Source: Flavobacterium sp.
GTDB taxonomy: Bacteria; Bacteroidota; Bacteroidia; Flavobacteriales; Flavobacteriaceae
Assembly (NCBI GenBank): GCA_016721735.1
Contig: JADKHM010000019.1
Span: forward strand, 434,001-498,000
Direction: 5' to 3'
DNA length: 64,000 bases
A program made the translations under genes and the position numbers. Positions 18,131 to 26,785 of the stretch are shown here, in pieces. The notes beneath the pieces are model-generated. The model was not told the DNA's origin and did no database searches. It saw only the letters and a list, made by a program, of their open reading frames with translations. Numbering within the stretch: the stretch's first letter is position 1; each line of letters begins with the position of its first letter.

Positions 18131-18874
18131 TTGAGAAATATTCTTCATAAACTTTTTAAAAATTCCCGTTCTACTGATGACGGGATTTTTTTTACGGCAA
18201 TTGAGAAAATATTAGGCTTCCCACCAAAAGACATTTCGGTATACAAGAAAGCCTTTACCCACCGTTCTTCAAATAAGTTAGACCTTCAAGGAAATGCCAT
18301 CAACTACGAGCGACTAGAGTTTTTGGGAGACGCTATGTTGAGCGCTGTAATAGCGGCTCACTTATATAATAAAGCGCCGGCAGGAGACGAAGGTTACCTA
18401 ACCAAAATGCGATCAAAAATTGTCAGCCGAGAACACCTCAATGAGTTGGGTAGAGACTTTAACCTAATCGACTTTATCGAAAGTAAAGTTCCGTCGGCTC
18501 ATTTCGGGGAAAACATACACGGAAATGTGTTTGAAGCCTTGATTGGCGCCATATATCTAGACCTCGGCTTTGATTACTGCGAGAAATTTATTCAAAAGAA
18601 AGTAGTTCTTCCTTATGTCGATATTGCCAAATTAGAAGGAAAAGTTATTAGCTACAAAAGCTTGGTCATCGAATGGTGTCAAAAGGAAAAGAAATCTTTT
18701 CATTACGATGTTTTTGAAGACAATAGCATCACTGGCGAACGACTATTTGGTGTGAAATTAAGCATCGACAACAAGGTTATTGCCAAAGCAAGAGCAACTT
18801 CTAAAAAGAAAGCAGAGGAAAAAGCCTCGCAAAGAACCTATTTTGCACTTCAAAACAAAATAGATTCAAAATAA
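18131..18874 (+). CDS. rnc: ribonuclease III
   Basis: It cleaves double-stranded RNA in rRNA maturation and RNA decay. The 247 residues hold the signature ERLEFLGDAML (~59-69), the second acidic patch NVFEALIGAIYLD, and a C-terminal double-stranded-RNA-binding domain (from SYKSLVIEWCQ to the end). The start is a TTG at 18131, two bases after the fabF stop; the next in-frame Met would remove the N-terminal helix. Translation is probably coupled to fabF. Confidence 0.94.
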   Translation: MRNILHKLFKNSRSTDDGIFFTAIEKILGFPPKDISVYKKAFTHRSSNKLDLQGNAINYERLEFLGDAMLSAVIAAHLYNKAPAGDEGYLTKMRSKIVSREHLNELGRDFNLIDFIESKVPSAHFGENIHGNVFEALIGAIYLDLGFDYCEKFIQKKVVLPYVDIAKLEGKVISYKSLVIEWCQKEKKSFHYDVFEDNSITGERLFGVKLSIDNKVIAKARATSKKKAEEKASQRTYFALQNKIDSK

Positions 18875-18985
18875 AAATTTCTTTAAACTATATCGATTTC
18901 GTTATTAAATTAGAACCAACATGCCGGTTTTGAGTGCTTTTTATCAGTAAGAAGTACTATATTTACGACTTAATTTATTTCATTA

Positions 18986-19474
18986 ATGGCAGTCTTGAAA
19001 TTGCATTTGGAAGAATTTGATGAAGTTGACTATGAACTAATTGCTATTCACAGTTCATTAGAAGACTTTCGATTAGCGTACTTTATCAATCAAAAATTGC
19101 CAATTATCTTAAGTAGAAATAAAGATGAAGTGGCTGTAACTGTAAAAGAAGGTGATGCTTTTTTTTCAAAATATAGCTATGAAGATGAAAAGACGGCCTG
19201 TAATTGAAGTCTAATACAAAATAAGAACGATATCTATATCACTCAAAAAAATACAAAGCAAAATCTTTTTTTGAATAGTGTTGATATGATCTCACAAAAG
19301 GTTTTTCTAATTTCTGAACATAAAAAAGTTGACTATTTCTTGAAAATAGAGCATAATGCGTCGGTCATAAATGTTGAAAAGATTGTCGACCAACTGAAAC
19401 AAATAGAACGGATTTCGGCTGTTTATTCCTTAATCCCTGAAAATATTAAATCAAAAAACAATTTAATTTTTTAA
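18986..19474 (+). pseudogene. IPExxxVDY-family gene interrupted by an in-frame TGA
   Basis: Two reading pieces, 18986-19207 and 19208-19474, are in the same frame and join into one 162-codon gene with a single TGA at 19205-19207. The first piece (MAVLKLHLEEFDEVDYELIAIHSS) and the last (KKVDYFLKIE... ending KSKNNLIF) match, as I recall it, the flavobacterial IPExxxVDY family, which sits between rnc and pyk. At the stop, the flanking residues N-stop-SLIQNKND suggest TGG (Trp) became TGA. The name-giving motif is also changed, to ISEHKKVDY, with Ser in place of Pro. Function of the family is unknown to me. A sequencing error is the main alternative. Confidence 0.75.
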
Positions 19475-19479
19475 ATAAA

Positions 19480-20910
19480 ATGCCAACAAACAAAAAAACC
19501 AAAATTGTAGCCACACTTGGACCAGCATGCAGTACAAGAGAAGTCATGAAGAGCATGATTGACGCAGGAGTCAATGTGTTTAGAGTCAATTTTTCTCATG
19601 CTGACTATGACGATGTAAAAGAAAAAATCAATCTGATTAGAGGCTTAAATGATGAATTTGGATATACTACTGCGATTTTAGGTGACTTGCAAGGACCAAA
19701 ACTTCGTGTGGGCGTTATGAAAGAAGATGTTGTTGTAAATGATGGTGACTTGATCACTTTCCAAACCGCAGAAGACGTTCCTGGAACAGCGCAGCGCGTT
19801 TATATGAACTACAAAGAATTTCCAAAAGATGTTAATCCAGGAGAGAGAATTCTGCTAGATGACGGAAAATTAATTTTTGAAGCGGTAGAAACCGACAAGA
19901 AAACGGAAGTTGTTTGTCGCGTAATTCAAGGCGGACCATTGAAATCTAAAAAAGGTGTAAATCTACCAAACACAAAAGTTTCTTTGCCTGCATTAACGAA
20001 GAAAGATATTAAAGATGCGATTTTTGCCATTGAACAAAAAGTAGATTGGATTGCACTTTCGTTTGTAAGAACTTCAGAAGATTTGATGGAATTACAAGAA
20101 TTAATCTCTAAACATTCTGATCACAAAATACCAATCATTGCGAAAATCGAGAAACCTGAAGGCGTCGCAAATATTGACAAAATCGTTGCTTATTGCGATG
20201 GACTTATGGTAGCTCGTGGTGATCTAGGAGTTGAAGTTCCAGCCCATGAAGTACCGTTGATTCAAAAAAAATTAGTAAATCGTGCCAAAACGGCTCGTAT
20301 TCCTGTCATCATTGCTACGCAAATGATGGAAACCATGATCACAAGTTTAACACCAACGAGAGCTGAAGTAAATGACGTTGCAAATTCAGTTATGGATGGC
20401 GCAGATGCAGTAATGCTTTCTGGAGAAACTTCAGTGGGTAATTATCCGGTTCAAGTGATTGAAAAAATGACACAAATTATTGAGGCTGTGGAGGATTCTC
20501 CTTTGATTCAAGTGCCACAAAACACACCGCAAGTAAGAACTAAACGATTTATTACGAAGTCAATTTGTCACCATGCAGCAATGATGGCAAATGTCATCAA
20601 AGCAAAAGCAATATGCACGCTAACAAACAGTGGTTATACAGCATTTCAAATTTCTGCATGGAGACCTTCGGCACATATACTAGTTTTCACCTCTAACAAA
20701 CGAATCCTAACACAACTAAACTTGCTTTGGGGAGTTCGATCTTTTTATTACGACAAACATGTTAGTACTGACGATACAGTGACAGACGTAAATCAAATGG
20801 CACGTGACAAAGGATTTGTTGACAAAGGAGATTTCCTTATTAATCTTGCGGCAATGCCAGTTGCTGAAAGAGGAATGGTAAATACCTTAAGAGTTTCTGA
20901 GATAGAATAA
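19480..20910 (+). CDS. pyk: pyruvate kinase
   Basis: The last glycolytic step: phosphoenolpyruvate plus ADP gives pyruvate and ATP. The 476 residues include the N-terminal KTKIVATLGPAC, the catalytic lysine region IIAKIEKPEGV, the Mg-binding GLMVARGDLGVE, the TQMMETMI segment and SGETSVGNYP. The C-terminal allosteric domain is complete. It begins 5 bp after the end of the broken IPExxxVDY gene and was probably expressed with it. A bidirectional terminator follows. Confidence 0.96.
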   Translation: MPTNKKTKIVATLGPACSTREVMKSMIDAGVNVFRVNFSHADYDDVKEKINLIRGLNDEFGYTTAILGDLQGPKLRVGVMKEDVVVNDGDLITFQTAEDVPGTAQRVYMNYKEFPKDVNPGERILLDDGKLIFEAVETDKKTEVVCRVIQGGPLKSKKGVNLPNTKVSLPALTKKDIKDAIFAIEQKVDWIALSFVRTSEDLMELQELISKHSDHKIPIIAKIEKPEGVANIDKIVAYCDGLMVARGDLGVEVPAHEVPLIQKKLVNRAKTARIPVIIATQMMETMITSLTPTRAEVNDVANSVMDGADAVMLSGETSVGNYPVQVIEKMTQIIEAVEDSPLIQVPQNTPQVRTKRFITKSICHHAAMMANVIKAKAICTLTNSGYTAFQISAWRPSAHILVFTSNKRILTQLNLLWGVRSFYYDKHVSTDDTVTDVNQMARDKGFVDKGDFLINLAAMPVAERGMVNTLRVSEIE

Positions 20911-20933
20911 TAATATCTCTTTATTCAATAGCT

Positions 20934-20963
20934 AAACCTTCATTTTAAAATGAGGGTTTTTTT
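20934..20963. terminator. terminator between pyk and dinB
   Basis: AAACC.TCATTTTAAAATGA.GGTTT is a compact inverted repeat followed by TTTTTATTT on the plus strand. It serves pyk and may also stop the convergent dinB transcript. Confidence 0.75.
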
Positions 20964-20968
20964 ATTTG

Positions 20969-22051
20969 TTAGAAATCAAATTTTAATTGAACTACAACTG
21001 CTTTTTTGATTTCTGTATTGAGATTATTTAGCGAAATTCCCAGCAATCTTACGGAATCTTTCATTCGCTCTTGAAATAAGAGTTCTCTTGTCGTTTCTAA
21101 TAGTAATGCCTTATCAGAGATAAAATAAGGCAAAGTTTTACTTCTAGTTTGCAGGGTAAAATCGCTGTACTTTATCTTTAGTGTGACTGTTTTTCCTGCG
21201 ATATTATATTTCTTCAGCCTACGTTCTAATTCCTCAGCAATTCGCTCTAATTTTTCTAACATAAATATTTCTGACGACAAATTCTCATCAAAAGTATGTT
21301 CGGCAGCGACAGACTTAGCAATTCGTTCTGCTTTGACTTCACCATGATGGATGCCTCGAACTACATCGAAATAAAAATTTCCTGACTTACCAAAGTGCTT
21401 CTCTAAAAATTCAAGCGATTTGTTCTTTAGGTCAAGACCCGTAAATATCCCCAATTGGTACATTTTCTCTGTCGTAACTTTTCCGACGCCATAGAACTTT
21501 CGAATAGGCAGTTCTTCTAAAAAAGCCAATACCTCGTCGGGATTTACTGTTTTTTGTCCGTTCGGCTTGTTGAAATCGGACGCAATTTTCGCCACAAATT
21601 TGTTGATCGAAATTCCAGCAGAGGCCGTTAAGCCTACCTCGTCATAAATTCGTTTTCGGATTTCTTTGGCAATCAAAGTGGCGCTGGGATTCCCTTTCTT
21701 ATTCTGCGTCACATCTAAATACGCCTCATCTAAAGAAAGTGGCTCTACCTGATCAGTATAATCATAAAAAATCTTTCGAATTTTATTTGAAATTTCTTTG
21801 TAGCGATCAAATCGAGGTTTCACAAAAATCAATTCAGGACAATTCTTCTTTGCTAAATAGCCGCTTATAGCGCTTCGTACCCCAAATTTTCTTGCTTCAT
21901 AACTTGCGGCAGCGACAACACCTCGGTTTTCTCCTCCGCCAACAGCGATAGGCTTTCCGCGCAATAGTGGATTGTCCATTTGCTCGACAGACGCGTAAAA
22001 GGCATCCATATCAACATGAATAATTTTTCTGTTTTGAAGCAGTTCTGTCAT
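20969..22051 (-). CDS. dinB: DNA polymerase IV (Y family)
   Basis: An error-prone translesion polymerase. The 360 residues hold the catalytic carboxylates in IHVDMDAFYASVEQ (Asp14, Asp16) and PLSLDEAYLDV (~110), the fingers YEARKFGVRSAI, two helix-hairpin-helix elements (IRKFYGVGKVT) and the C-terminal little finger. No beta-clamp motif QLSLF-like end is obvious, though VVQLKFDF at the C-terminus resembles one. A -7 box (TAAATTTG, 22063-22056) ends four bases before the start codon, so the mRNA may be leaderless. Confidence 0.95.
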   Translation of the reverse strand: MTELLQNRKIIHVDMDAFYASVEQMDNPLLRGKPIAVGGGENRGVVAAASYEARKFGVRSAISGYLAKKNCPELIFVKPRFDRYKEISNKIRKIFYDYTDQVEPLSLDEAYLDVTQNKKGNPSATLIAKEIRKRIYDEVGLTASAGISINKFVAKIASDFNKPNGQKTVNPDEVLAFLEELPIRKFYGVGKVTTEKMYQLGIFTGLDLKNKSLEFLEKHFGKSGNFYFDVVRGIHHGEVKAERIAKSVAAEHTFDENLSSEIFMLEKLERIAEELERRLKKYNIAGKTVTLKIKYSDFTLQTRSKTLPYFISDKALLLETTRELLFQERMKDSVRLLGISLNNLNTEIKKAVVVQLKFDF

Positions 22052-22136
22052 GAAACAAATTTAGTTAGAGTTGCACAAAATTGTACTTCATCTTACTAAA
22101 ATAATGCTGTATCTTTGAATTTATAGATTGATTGCA

Positions 22137-22604
22137 ATGGTAGAAATAGAAAGAAAATTTTTGGTGCTAAATGACGATTTCAAAGCGCTGGCAAGGCACA
22201 AAAATCTTATTGCTCAAGGTTATCTCAATTCACATCCTGAAAGGACTGTTCGCGTAAGAATAAAAGGAGAAAGTGGTTTTCTAACTATTAAAGGGAAAGG
22301 AAATAAAACTGGCACAACCCGTTTTGAATGGGAAACGGAAATTTCATTACTTGAAGCAAAACCACTGCTAGCTTTGTGCGAGGAAGGTGTCATTACAAAA
22401 ACGCGATATGAAGTCGAAGTAGCAAAACACACTTACGAAGTGGACGTGTTTTCCGGAGAAAATGAAGGATTAGTAATTGCAGAAATTGAACTTACTTCCG
22501 AAGATGAGTATTTTGAGAAGCCGAGTTGGTTGGGTCAAGAAGTAACCAATGACGAACGATATTATAATGCGTATTTAAGTAGAAAGCCTTTTAGTTCTTG
22601 GTGA
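22137..22604 (+). CDS. CYTH-domain protein (triphosphate tunnel enzyme)
   Basis: About 155 residues that form one CYTH domain. The hallmark ExExK is seen at the start (VEIERKFLV: Glu3, Glu5, Lys7), followed by VRVRIKGESGFLTIKGKG and a late ELTSEDE pair of acidic residues. Family members bind triphosphate groups, and many bacterial ones are inorganic triphosphatases; others are class IV adenylate cyclases. The length and lack of an HD or CHAD domain fit a stand-alone triphosphatase. I use the ATG at 22137; a TTG three codons upstream is less likely. It ends 4 bp from the convergent RlpA gene. Confidence 0.8.
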   Translation: MVEIERKFLVLNDDFKALARHKNLIAQGYLNSHPERTVRVRIKGESGFLTIKGKGNKTGTTRFEWETEISLLEAKPLLALCEEGVITKTRYEVEVAKHTYEVDVFSGENEGLVIAEIELTSEDEYFEKPSWLGQEVTNDERYYNAYLSRKPFSSW

Positions 22605-22608
22605 GATT

Positions 22609-23091
22609 CTAATTGGCTTCTTCAATCTTTACTAGCATACTACCGCTATTCTTATTGCTGGCAATTTCCATAAAAGCTCGCTTTGAAAGGTCAATTTCCC
22701 GACCTCTTGCAAATGGGCCTCTATCTGTTACTTCTACCAGAACACATTGTCCGTTTGCTTCGTTTGTAATTCTGAGAATGGTCCCAAAAGGGAGCTTTCT
22801 ATGAGCTGCCGTGTATTTGCTATTACTAAACTTCTTCCCGCTTGCGGTCCTTTTACCATTGAACTTATTAGCGTAATAAGAAGCATGGGCGCTTTTTTTA
22901 TAAAGTCTAAATTTTCCCTTAAAAGCAATTACAGTGTCGTTAAAAATAATTTCTGGCTGCACAATTGCGGGATTTTCAATGGAAATTGTATCCTTCAAAA
23001 TAGGAGCTTTAGCCTTTTTCTTAGGACTTGATTGCGCATTAGCAACCATTGCAAAACCCAGCAACAAAAACATCAAGAAAACTCTTCTCAT
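22609..23091 (-). CDS. RlpA-like septal ring lytic transglycosylase/lipoprotein-type protein
   Basis: A 160-residue exported protein with a signal peptide (MRRVFLMFLLLGFAMVANAQ) and a double-psi beta-barrel domain from about residue 67 to the end. The RlpA hallmarks are ASYYANKFNGKRTASG, AAHRKLPFGTILRITN and VTDRGPFARGREIDLS, with the catalytic-type Asp. There is no lipobox cysteine and no SPOR domain, unlike the E. coli form, so the septal targeting of that protein cannot be assumed. It probably acts on peptidoglycan in the periplasm. Confidence 0.85.
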   Translation of the reverse strand: MRRVFLMFLLLGFAMVANAQSSPKKKAKAPILKDTISIENPAIVQPEIIFNDTVIAFKGKFRLYKKSAHASYYANKFNGKRTASGKKFSNSKYTAAHRKLPFGTILRITNEANGQCVLVEVTDRGPFARGREIDLSKRAFMEIASNKNSGSMLVKIEEAN

Positions 23092-23107
23092 AGGAGATCT
23101 ATTTTAG

Positions 23108-23122
23108 TACTCATAGTGAGTA
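23108..23122. promoter_or_regulatory. palindrome TACTCA-TAG-TGAGTA upstream of the RlpA gene
   Basis: A perfect inverted repeat with 6-bp arms lies 17-31 bp before the RlpA start codon, within or just after the probable promoter. It could be an operator or a short leader hairpin. No second copy is seen. Confidence 0.3.
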
Positions 23123-23155
23123 TTGATAAAGGTCTAAAGTAGAAATTACTTTAAA

Positions 23156-23578
23156 TTAAAACCACAATCCCCAGGGAATTCTGGACAAGATTAGAAGTAA
23201 ACCAATTCCGTAAAAAACAGAAATTGCTTTGAACTTGGAGTGATTTCCTTCCGCTTTTTTGTGTTTAGACCAGCCCATTGTGATTAGTACAATCGCAATA
23301 ATATTGACCAATGGATGTTCCAAGGAAGTCAGACGTAAAGCACTGTCACTCATTTGCCCAAAAGATGCCAAACCCAATGGTGAAACAAAATATAAAATGA
23401 AACCAAAAACCAACTGAAGGTGTGTTGCTATTAATCCTAATAGTGCAAATCTCCTGTCTTTAGAGGTAAATTCTTTTTTAGAATTCATTCCCAAAAAAGA
23501 ATTAATTACTGCAATTAACAAAGCTATTAAAACTAAATATGCCCACCCTGAATGCGCTTTCTGAAGAATATCGTACAT
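23156..23578 (-). CDS. four-helix membrane protein, cytochrome b-like (unknown function)
   Basis: A 140-residue protein with four predicted membrane helices (about 14-30, 45-65, 90-107, 118-136). Histidines at HSGWAYL (helix 1), THLQLVFG (helix 2) and EHPLVN (helix 3) could bind haem, and similar flavobacterial proteins are often labelled cytochrome b. There is no larger respiratory gene nearby. A -7 box TATATTTG (23607-23600) lies 22 bp upstream and a terminator separates it from pgi, so it is a single-gene unit. Real gene: high confidence; function: unknown. Confidence 0.75.
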   Translation of the reverse strand: MYDILQKAHSGWAYLVLIALLIAVINSFLGMNSKKEFTSKDRRFALLGLIATHLQLVFGFILYFVSPLGLASFGQMSDSALRLTSLEHPLVNIIAIVLITMGWSKHKKAEGNHSKFKAISVFYGIGLLLILSRIPWGLWF

Positions 23579-23610
23579 TTTTTTATGTTTTTAGAATTTC
23601 AAATATACAT

Positions 23611-23648
23611 AAAAACCGCAAAAAAACACCTGCTCATTTTGCGGTTTA
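23611..23648 (-). terminator. terminator after pgi
   Basis: On the minus strand AAACCGCAAAA pairs with TTTTTGCGGTTT and is followed by TTATG. It lies 20 bp after the pgi stop and just before the promoter of the small membrane protein. Confidence 0.75.
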
Positions 23649-23668
23649 TACACTTTTGGTCGTAAAAA

Positions 23669-25312
23669 TTAGTTCTTGTCCAAAAAATGCTTCAGCAAAA
23701 AAGTAGTTGAAGCGTCGTGCTCATTTATCGTTTCAGAATTGATTTCTTCTAAGATTGAATTTGCCAATTGTTTCCCTAATTCAACTCCCCATTGATCGTA
23801 ACTGAATATGTTCCATAACACACCCTGTACAAAAATCTTATGCTCGTATAGTGCAATTAGTGAACCCAATGATTCTGGTGTTAGTTTCTGTATCAGAATC
23901 GTGTTGGTTGGTTTATTCCCTTCAAAAACTTTAAATGGCAGAAGAAAGTCAGATTTCTCCTTTGAAATGCCTTGCTTATCAAATTCTGCTTGGACTTGCT
24001 GTGAACTCTTACCATTTAACAATGCTTCTGTTTGCGCGAAAAAATTCGACATTAGTTTATTGTGGTGATTCATGTCTCCATACAAAGGTTCTACAAATCC
24101 AATAAAGTCTGTTGGAATTAGTTTTGTACCTTGATGAATTAACTGAAAAAATGCGTGTTGTGAGTTGGTTCCAGGTTCTCCCCAAATAATGGTGCCTGTT
24201 TGATAATTTACCCTTTTCCCGTCACGGCCGACACTCTTACCGTTACTTTCCATAATGCCTTGTTGAAGATAAGGCGCTAATTTCTGTAAATATTGCGTGT
24301 ATGGAATCAAAGCCTCACTTTCAGCACCAAAAAAGTTATTGTACCAAATACTTAAAAGCGCTAGTATAACAGGAATATTCTGGTCAAATTTCGTGGTCTT
24401 AAAATGCACATCCATTTTGTTTGCTCCTTTCAAAAGCGCATCAAAATGATCAAATCCAACCGCCAAACTAATTGATAAGCCAACGGCACTCCACAATGAA
24501 AATCTTCCGCCAACCCAATCCCACATTGGAAAAACATTACCCGGGTCAATACCGAATTCTGTAACATTCTTAATATTCGTTGAAACCGCGACAAAATGCT
24601 TCGCAACATCTTCTTGCTTTGCAGCTTGTAAGAACCAATTGCGAATTGTCTCTGAATTAGTTAAAGTTTCCTGCGTTGTAAACGTTTTTGAAACAATTAC
24701 AAAAAGTGTTGTTTCAGGATTTATCTTTTTAAGAATCTCATGAACATGGTCACCATCGACATTGGAGACGAAATGAACATTCAAATGGTTCTTGTAAAAT
24801 TGCAATGCTTCAACGACCATCGCTGGACCTAAATCCGAGCCGCCAATTCCTATATTCACCACATCTGTAAAAGGCTTTCCTGTGTAGCCCTTTCGATCAC
24901 CATTAACGATTTCGTCGGTAAACTTCTTGATGTTTTTCTTAACTTCAAAAATCTCTGGAACGACATTGATGCCATCCACTTTGATTACTGCATTTTCTTG
25001 TGCACGCAAAGCCGCGTGAAGAACTGCTCTGTTTTCCGTTTGATTGATGATATCTCCTGCAAAGTATTTGGAAATGGCATCTTGCAATTGCATGTTGTTG
25101 GCGAACTCCAGCAAGTGATCTAGCGTTTCCTTTGTGATATTATTTTTCGAAAAATCAACTAAAAAGTCATTCCATTGGATATGAAATTGCTGTGTTCTGG
25201 AAGTGCTGTTTTGAAACATTTCTTTGATAGAGTTGTGTTCCATCGTTTCAAAATGCGCTTTTAACTTCTGCCAGGCTGGCGTAGATGTTGGATTTATTTG
25301 GTTTAATGCCAT
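23669..25312 (-). CDS. pgi: glucose-6-phosphate isomerase
   Basis: It interconverts glucose 6-phosphate and fructose 6-phosphate. The 547 residues fit the long bacterial/eukaryotic type. Visible are the substrate-binding NIGIGGSDLGPAMV (~152), the SKTFTTQET phosphate site, the WDWVGGRFSLWSAVGL signature (~268), catalytic Glu in GTIIWGEPGTNSQHAF, and the C-terminal LGKQLAN. A -7 box TAAATTTG (25344-25337) lies 25 bp before the ATG. It is a single-gene unit. Confidence 0.96.
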   Translation of the reverse strand: MALNQINPTSTPAWQKLKAHFETMEHNSIKEMFQNSTSRTQQFHIQWNDFLVDFSKNNITKETLDHLLEFANNMQLQDAISKYFAGDIINQTENRAVLHAALRAQENAVIKVDGINVVPEIFEVKKNIKKFTDEIVNGDRKGYTGKPFTDVVNIGIGGSDLGPAMVVEALQFYKNHLNVHFVSNVDGDHVHEILKKINPETTLFVIVSKTFTTQETLTNSETIRNWFLQAAKQEDVAKHFVAVSTNIKNVTEFGIDPGNVFPMWDWVGGRFSLWSAVGLSISLAVGFDHFDALLKGANKMDVHFKTTKFDQNIPVILALLSIWYNNFFGAESEALIPYTQYLQKLAPYLQQGIMESNGKSVGRDGKRVNYQTGTIIWGEPGTNSQHAFFQLIHQGTKLIPTDFIGFVEPLYGDMNHHNKLMSNFFAQTEALLNGKSSQQVQAEFDKQGISKEKSDFLLPFKVFEGNKPTNTILIQKLTPESLGSLIALYEHKIFVQGVLWNIFSYDQWGVELGKQLANSILEEINSETINEHDASTTFLLKHFLDKN

Positions 25313-25425
25313 TTTTCTTTTGATTTATTTGACGTGCAAATTTACAATTATGTTTGTAAATAAACGGTTAACAATTAGCCCAGATAGTAATGGAAACTTT
25401 GCAGGAAAAAACGCTATTATTTTTG

Positions 25426-25462
25426 GGTGAAAAAGAGTGACCAAAGAAACTCCTTTTTCACC
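25426..25462. other. unexplained hairpin between pgi and the M23 lipoprotein gene
   Basis: GGTGAAAAAG (25426-25435) and CTTTTTCACC (25453-25462) form a perfect 10-bp inverted repeat with a 17-base loop. Neither side has the T-tract of a terminator. It lies 60 bp after the end of the M23 gene. Nothing else is seen in the 210-bp gap except the pgi -7 box. Confidence 0.45.
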
Positions 25463-25522
25463 TTAAAAATAAAGTGTTTTGACAAAAAGTTGGAATGAAT
25501 AGCTGGAATTAGCTCCCAATAA

Positions 25523-26785
25523 TTATTTCTTTGCCTTCAGTCGTGCCACGCTATCCAATTCTCTTTTTAGTGGTTTCATTTGATTTAAGAAACGCGGTAA
25601 ATTCTGCTTATTCATTGGCTCTGAATTGGGCAACTTTAGTCGAAGCGCATCTACTTGAACTCCATTTTTCCAGAAGCGATAGCACACGTGCGGCCCGGTA
25701 GCTAGACCTGTACTTCCCACTTTTCCGATTACATCACCTTGATTGACGCGTTGTCCTCTTCGCACCAAAATTCTGGACATGTGAAGATATTGTGTCGAAT
25801 ACGTTCGGTCGTGTTTGACTTTAACGAAATTGCCGTTTCCTGCGGTAAAACCGGTTTGTTCAACAACTCCTGAAGCTGTTGTCATGATTGGCGTTCCTGT
25901 CGGTGCGGCGTAATCGGTTCCTTTGTGTGCTTTCCAGATCATTTGAACTGGATGAAAGCGATTTTTGGCAAAACGTGAGGTAATATTCACAAATTTCAGT
26001 GGTGCTTTTAGGAAAAAATTCTTCAGTGCTTTTCCTTCATCGTCAAAATAATCTAGTTTGCCTGAACCTTCATTTTGTTCGAACGGAAAGGCGTAAATTT
26101 TCTTTCCTTTATATTCGAAAAAAGCTGCTTTTAAGCTGTCGACACCGTCGTAAATGGTGTCGTCGATATATCTTTCCGTGAATGTGATGCCGAACTTATC
26201 GCCTCTTTTCAGCTTAAAGAAGTCGATTGACCACGCATATATTTTGGTGATTTTGCTTGCCAATGCGGCGTCAACTCCTTCTTTTTCGATAGCTTCAGAT
26301 AAGGAACCATTGAGACTACCAGCAATGGTTTTCTTTTTAAAGGTTACCGGTCGGACTTTTTTGAAAACGTGAACAGAATCTCTTAGATCAATTACGTAAT
26401 AACTTCCTCTGTCGGGTTGGTAGACAAAGGCTTGCAATTTTTTGTTCCGATCTTTAGATCTGAAAAGGGTAAATGGTTTTCCTATTCTCATAATCCGGAC
26501 ATCAAAACTGTCTTTTACTTTTTCGATGATGTCATAAGCTTTTTGCGCTCCTAAATTTTGTTGATTTAGAATGCTTCCGAAGGTGTCGCCATTTTGAATA
26601 GTGTCATTAGAAACGTTGAAATCATTGTATTTGAACCCAAATTTTTCAACAATAGGTATAGGTTTGTTTTCTTCAAATACGACATCATTTTCCGATTTAT
26701 TGCAGGAAAATAAAGTGATGAGCATCAAACTATATATAAGTGCTTGTTTCAAATTGAATGAGTTGTATGATTTAAGATTCAGCAC
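25523..26785 (-). CDS. M23-family metallopeptidase lipoprotein
   Basis: A 420-residue envelope peptidase. A lipobox-like LITLFSC near residue 28 follows a hydrophobic stretch, so it is probably a lipoprotein. A short LysM/OapA-like stretch (TIQNGDTFGSIL, ~60) precedes a spacer, and the LytM domain covers about 270-380 with Zn ligands in WKAHKGTDYAAPTG (His, Asp) and in the YLHMSR and GPHVCYRFW motifs. It is expected to cut peptide cross-links in peptidoglycan, with a role in growth or division. Its start overlaps the end of the tryptophan dioxygenase gene by 14 bp, so the two are in one transcript. Confidence 0.88.
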   Translation of the reverse strand: MLNLKSYNSFNLKQALIYSLMLITLFSCNKSENDVVFEENKPIPIVEKFGFKYNDFNVSNDTIQNGDTFGSILNQQNLGAQKAYDIIEKVKDSFDVRIMRIGKPFTLFRSKDRNKKLQAFVYQPDRGSYYVIDLRDSVHVFKKVRPVTFKKKTIAGSLNGSLSEAIEKEGVDAALASKITKIYAWSIDFFKLKRGDKFGITFTERYIDDTIYDGVDSLKAAFFEYKGKKIYAFPFEQNEGSGKLDYFDDEGKALKNFFLKAPLKFVNITSRFAKNRFHPVQMIWKAHKGTDYAAPTGTPIMTTASGVVEQTGFTAGNGNFVKVKHDRTYSTQYLHMSRILVRRGQRVNQGDVIGKVGSTGLATGPHVCYRFWKNGVQVDALRLKLPNSEPMNKQNLPRFLNQMKPLKRELDSVARLKAKK

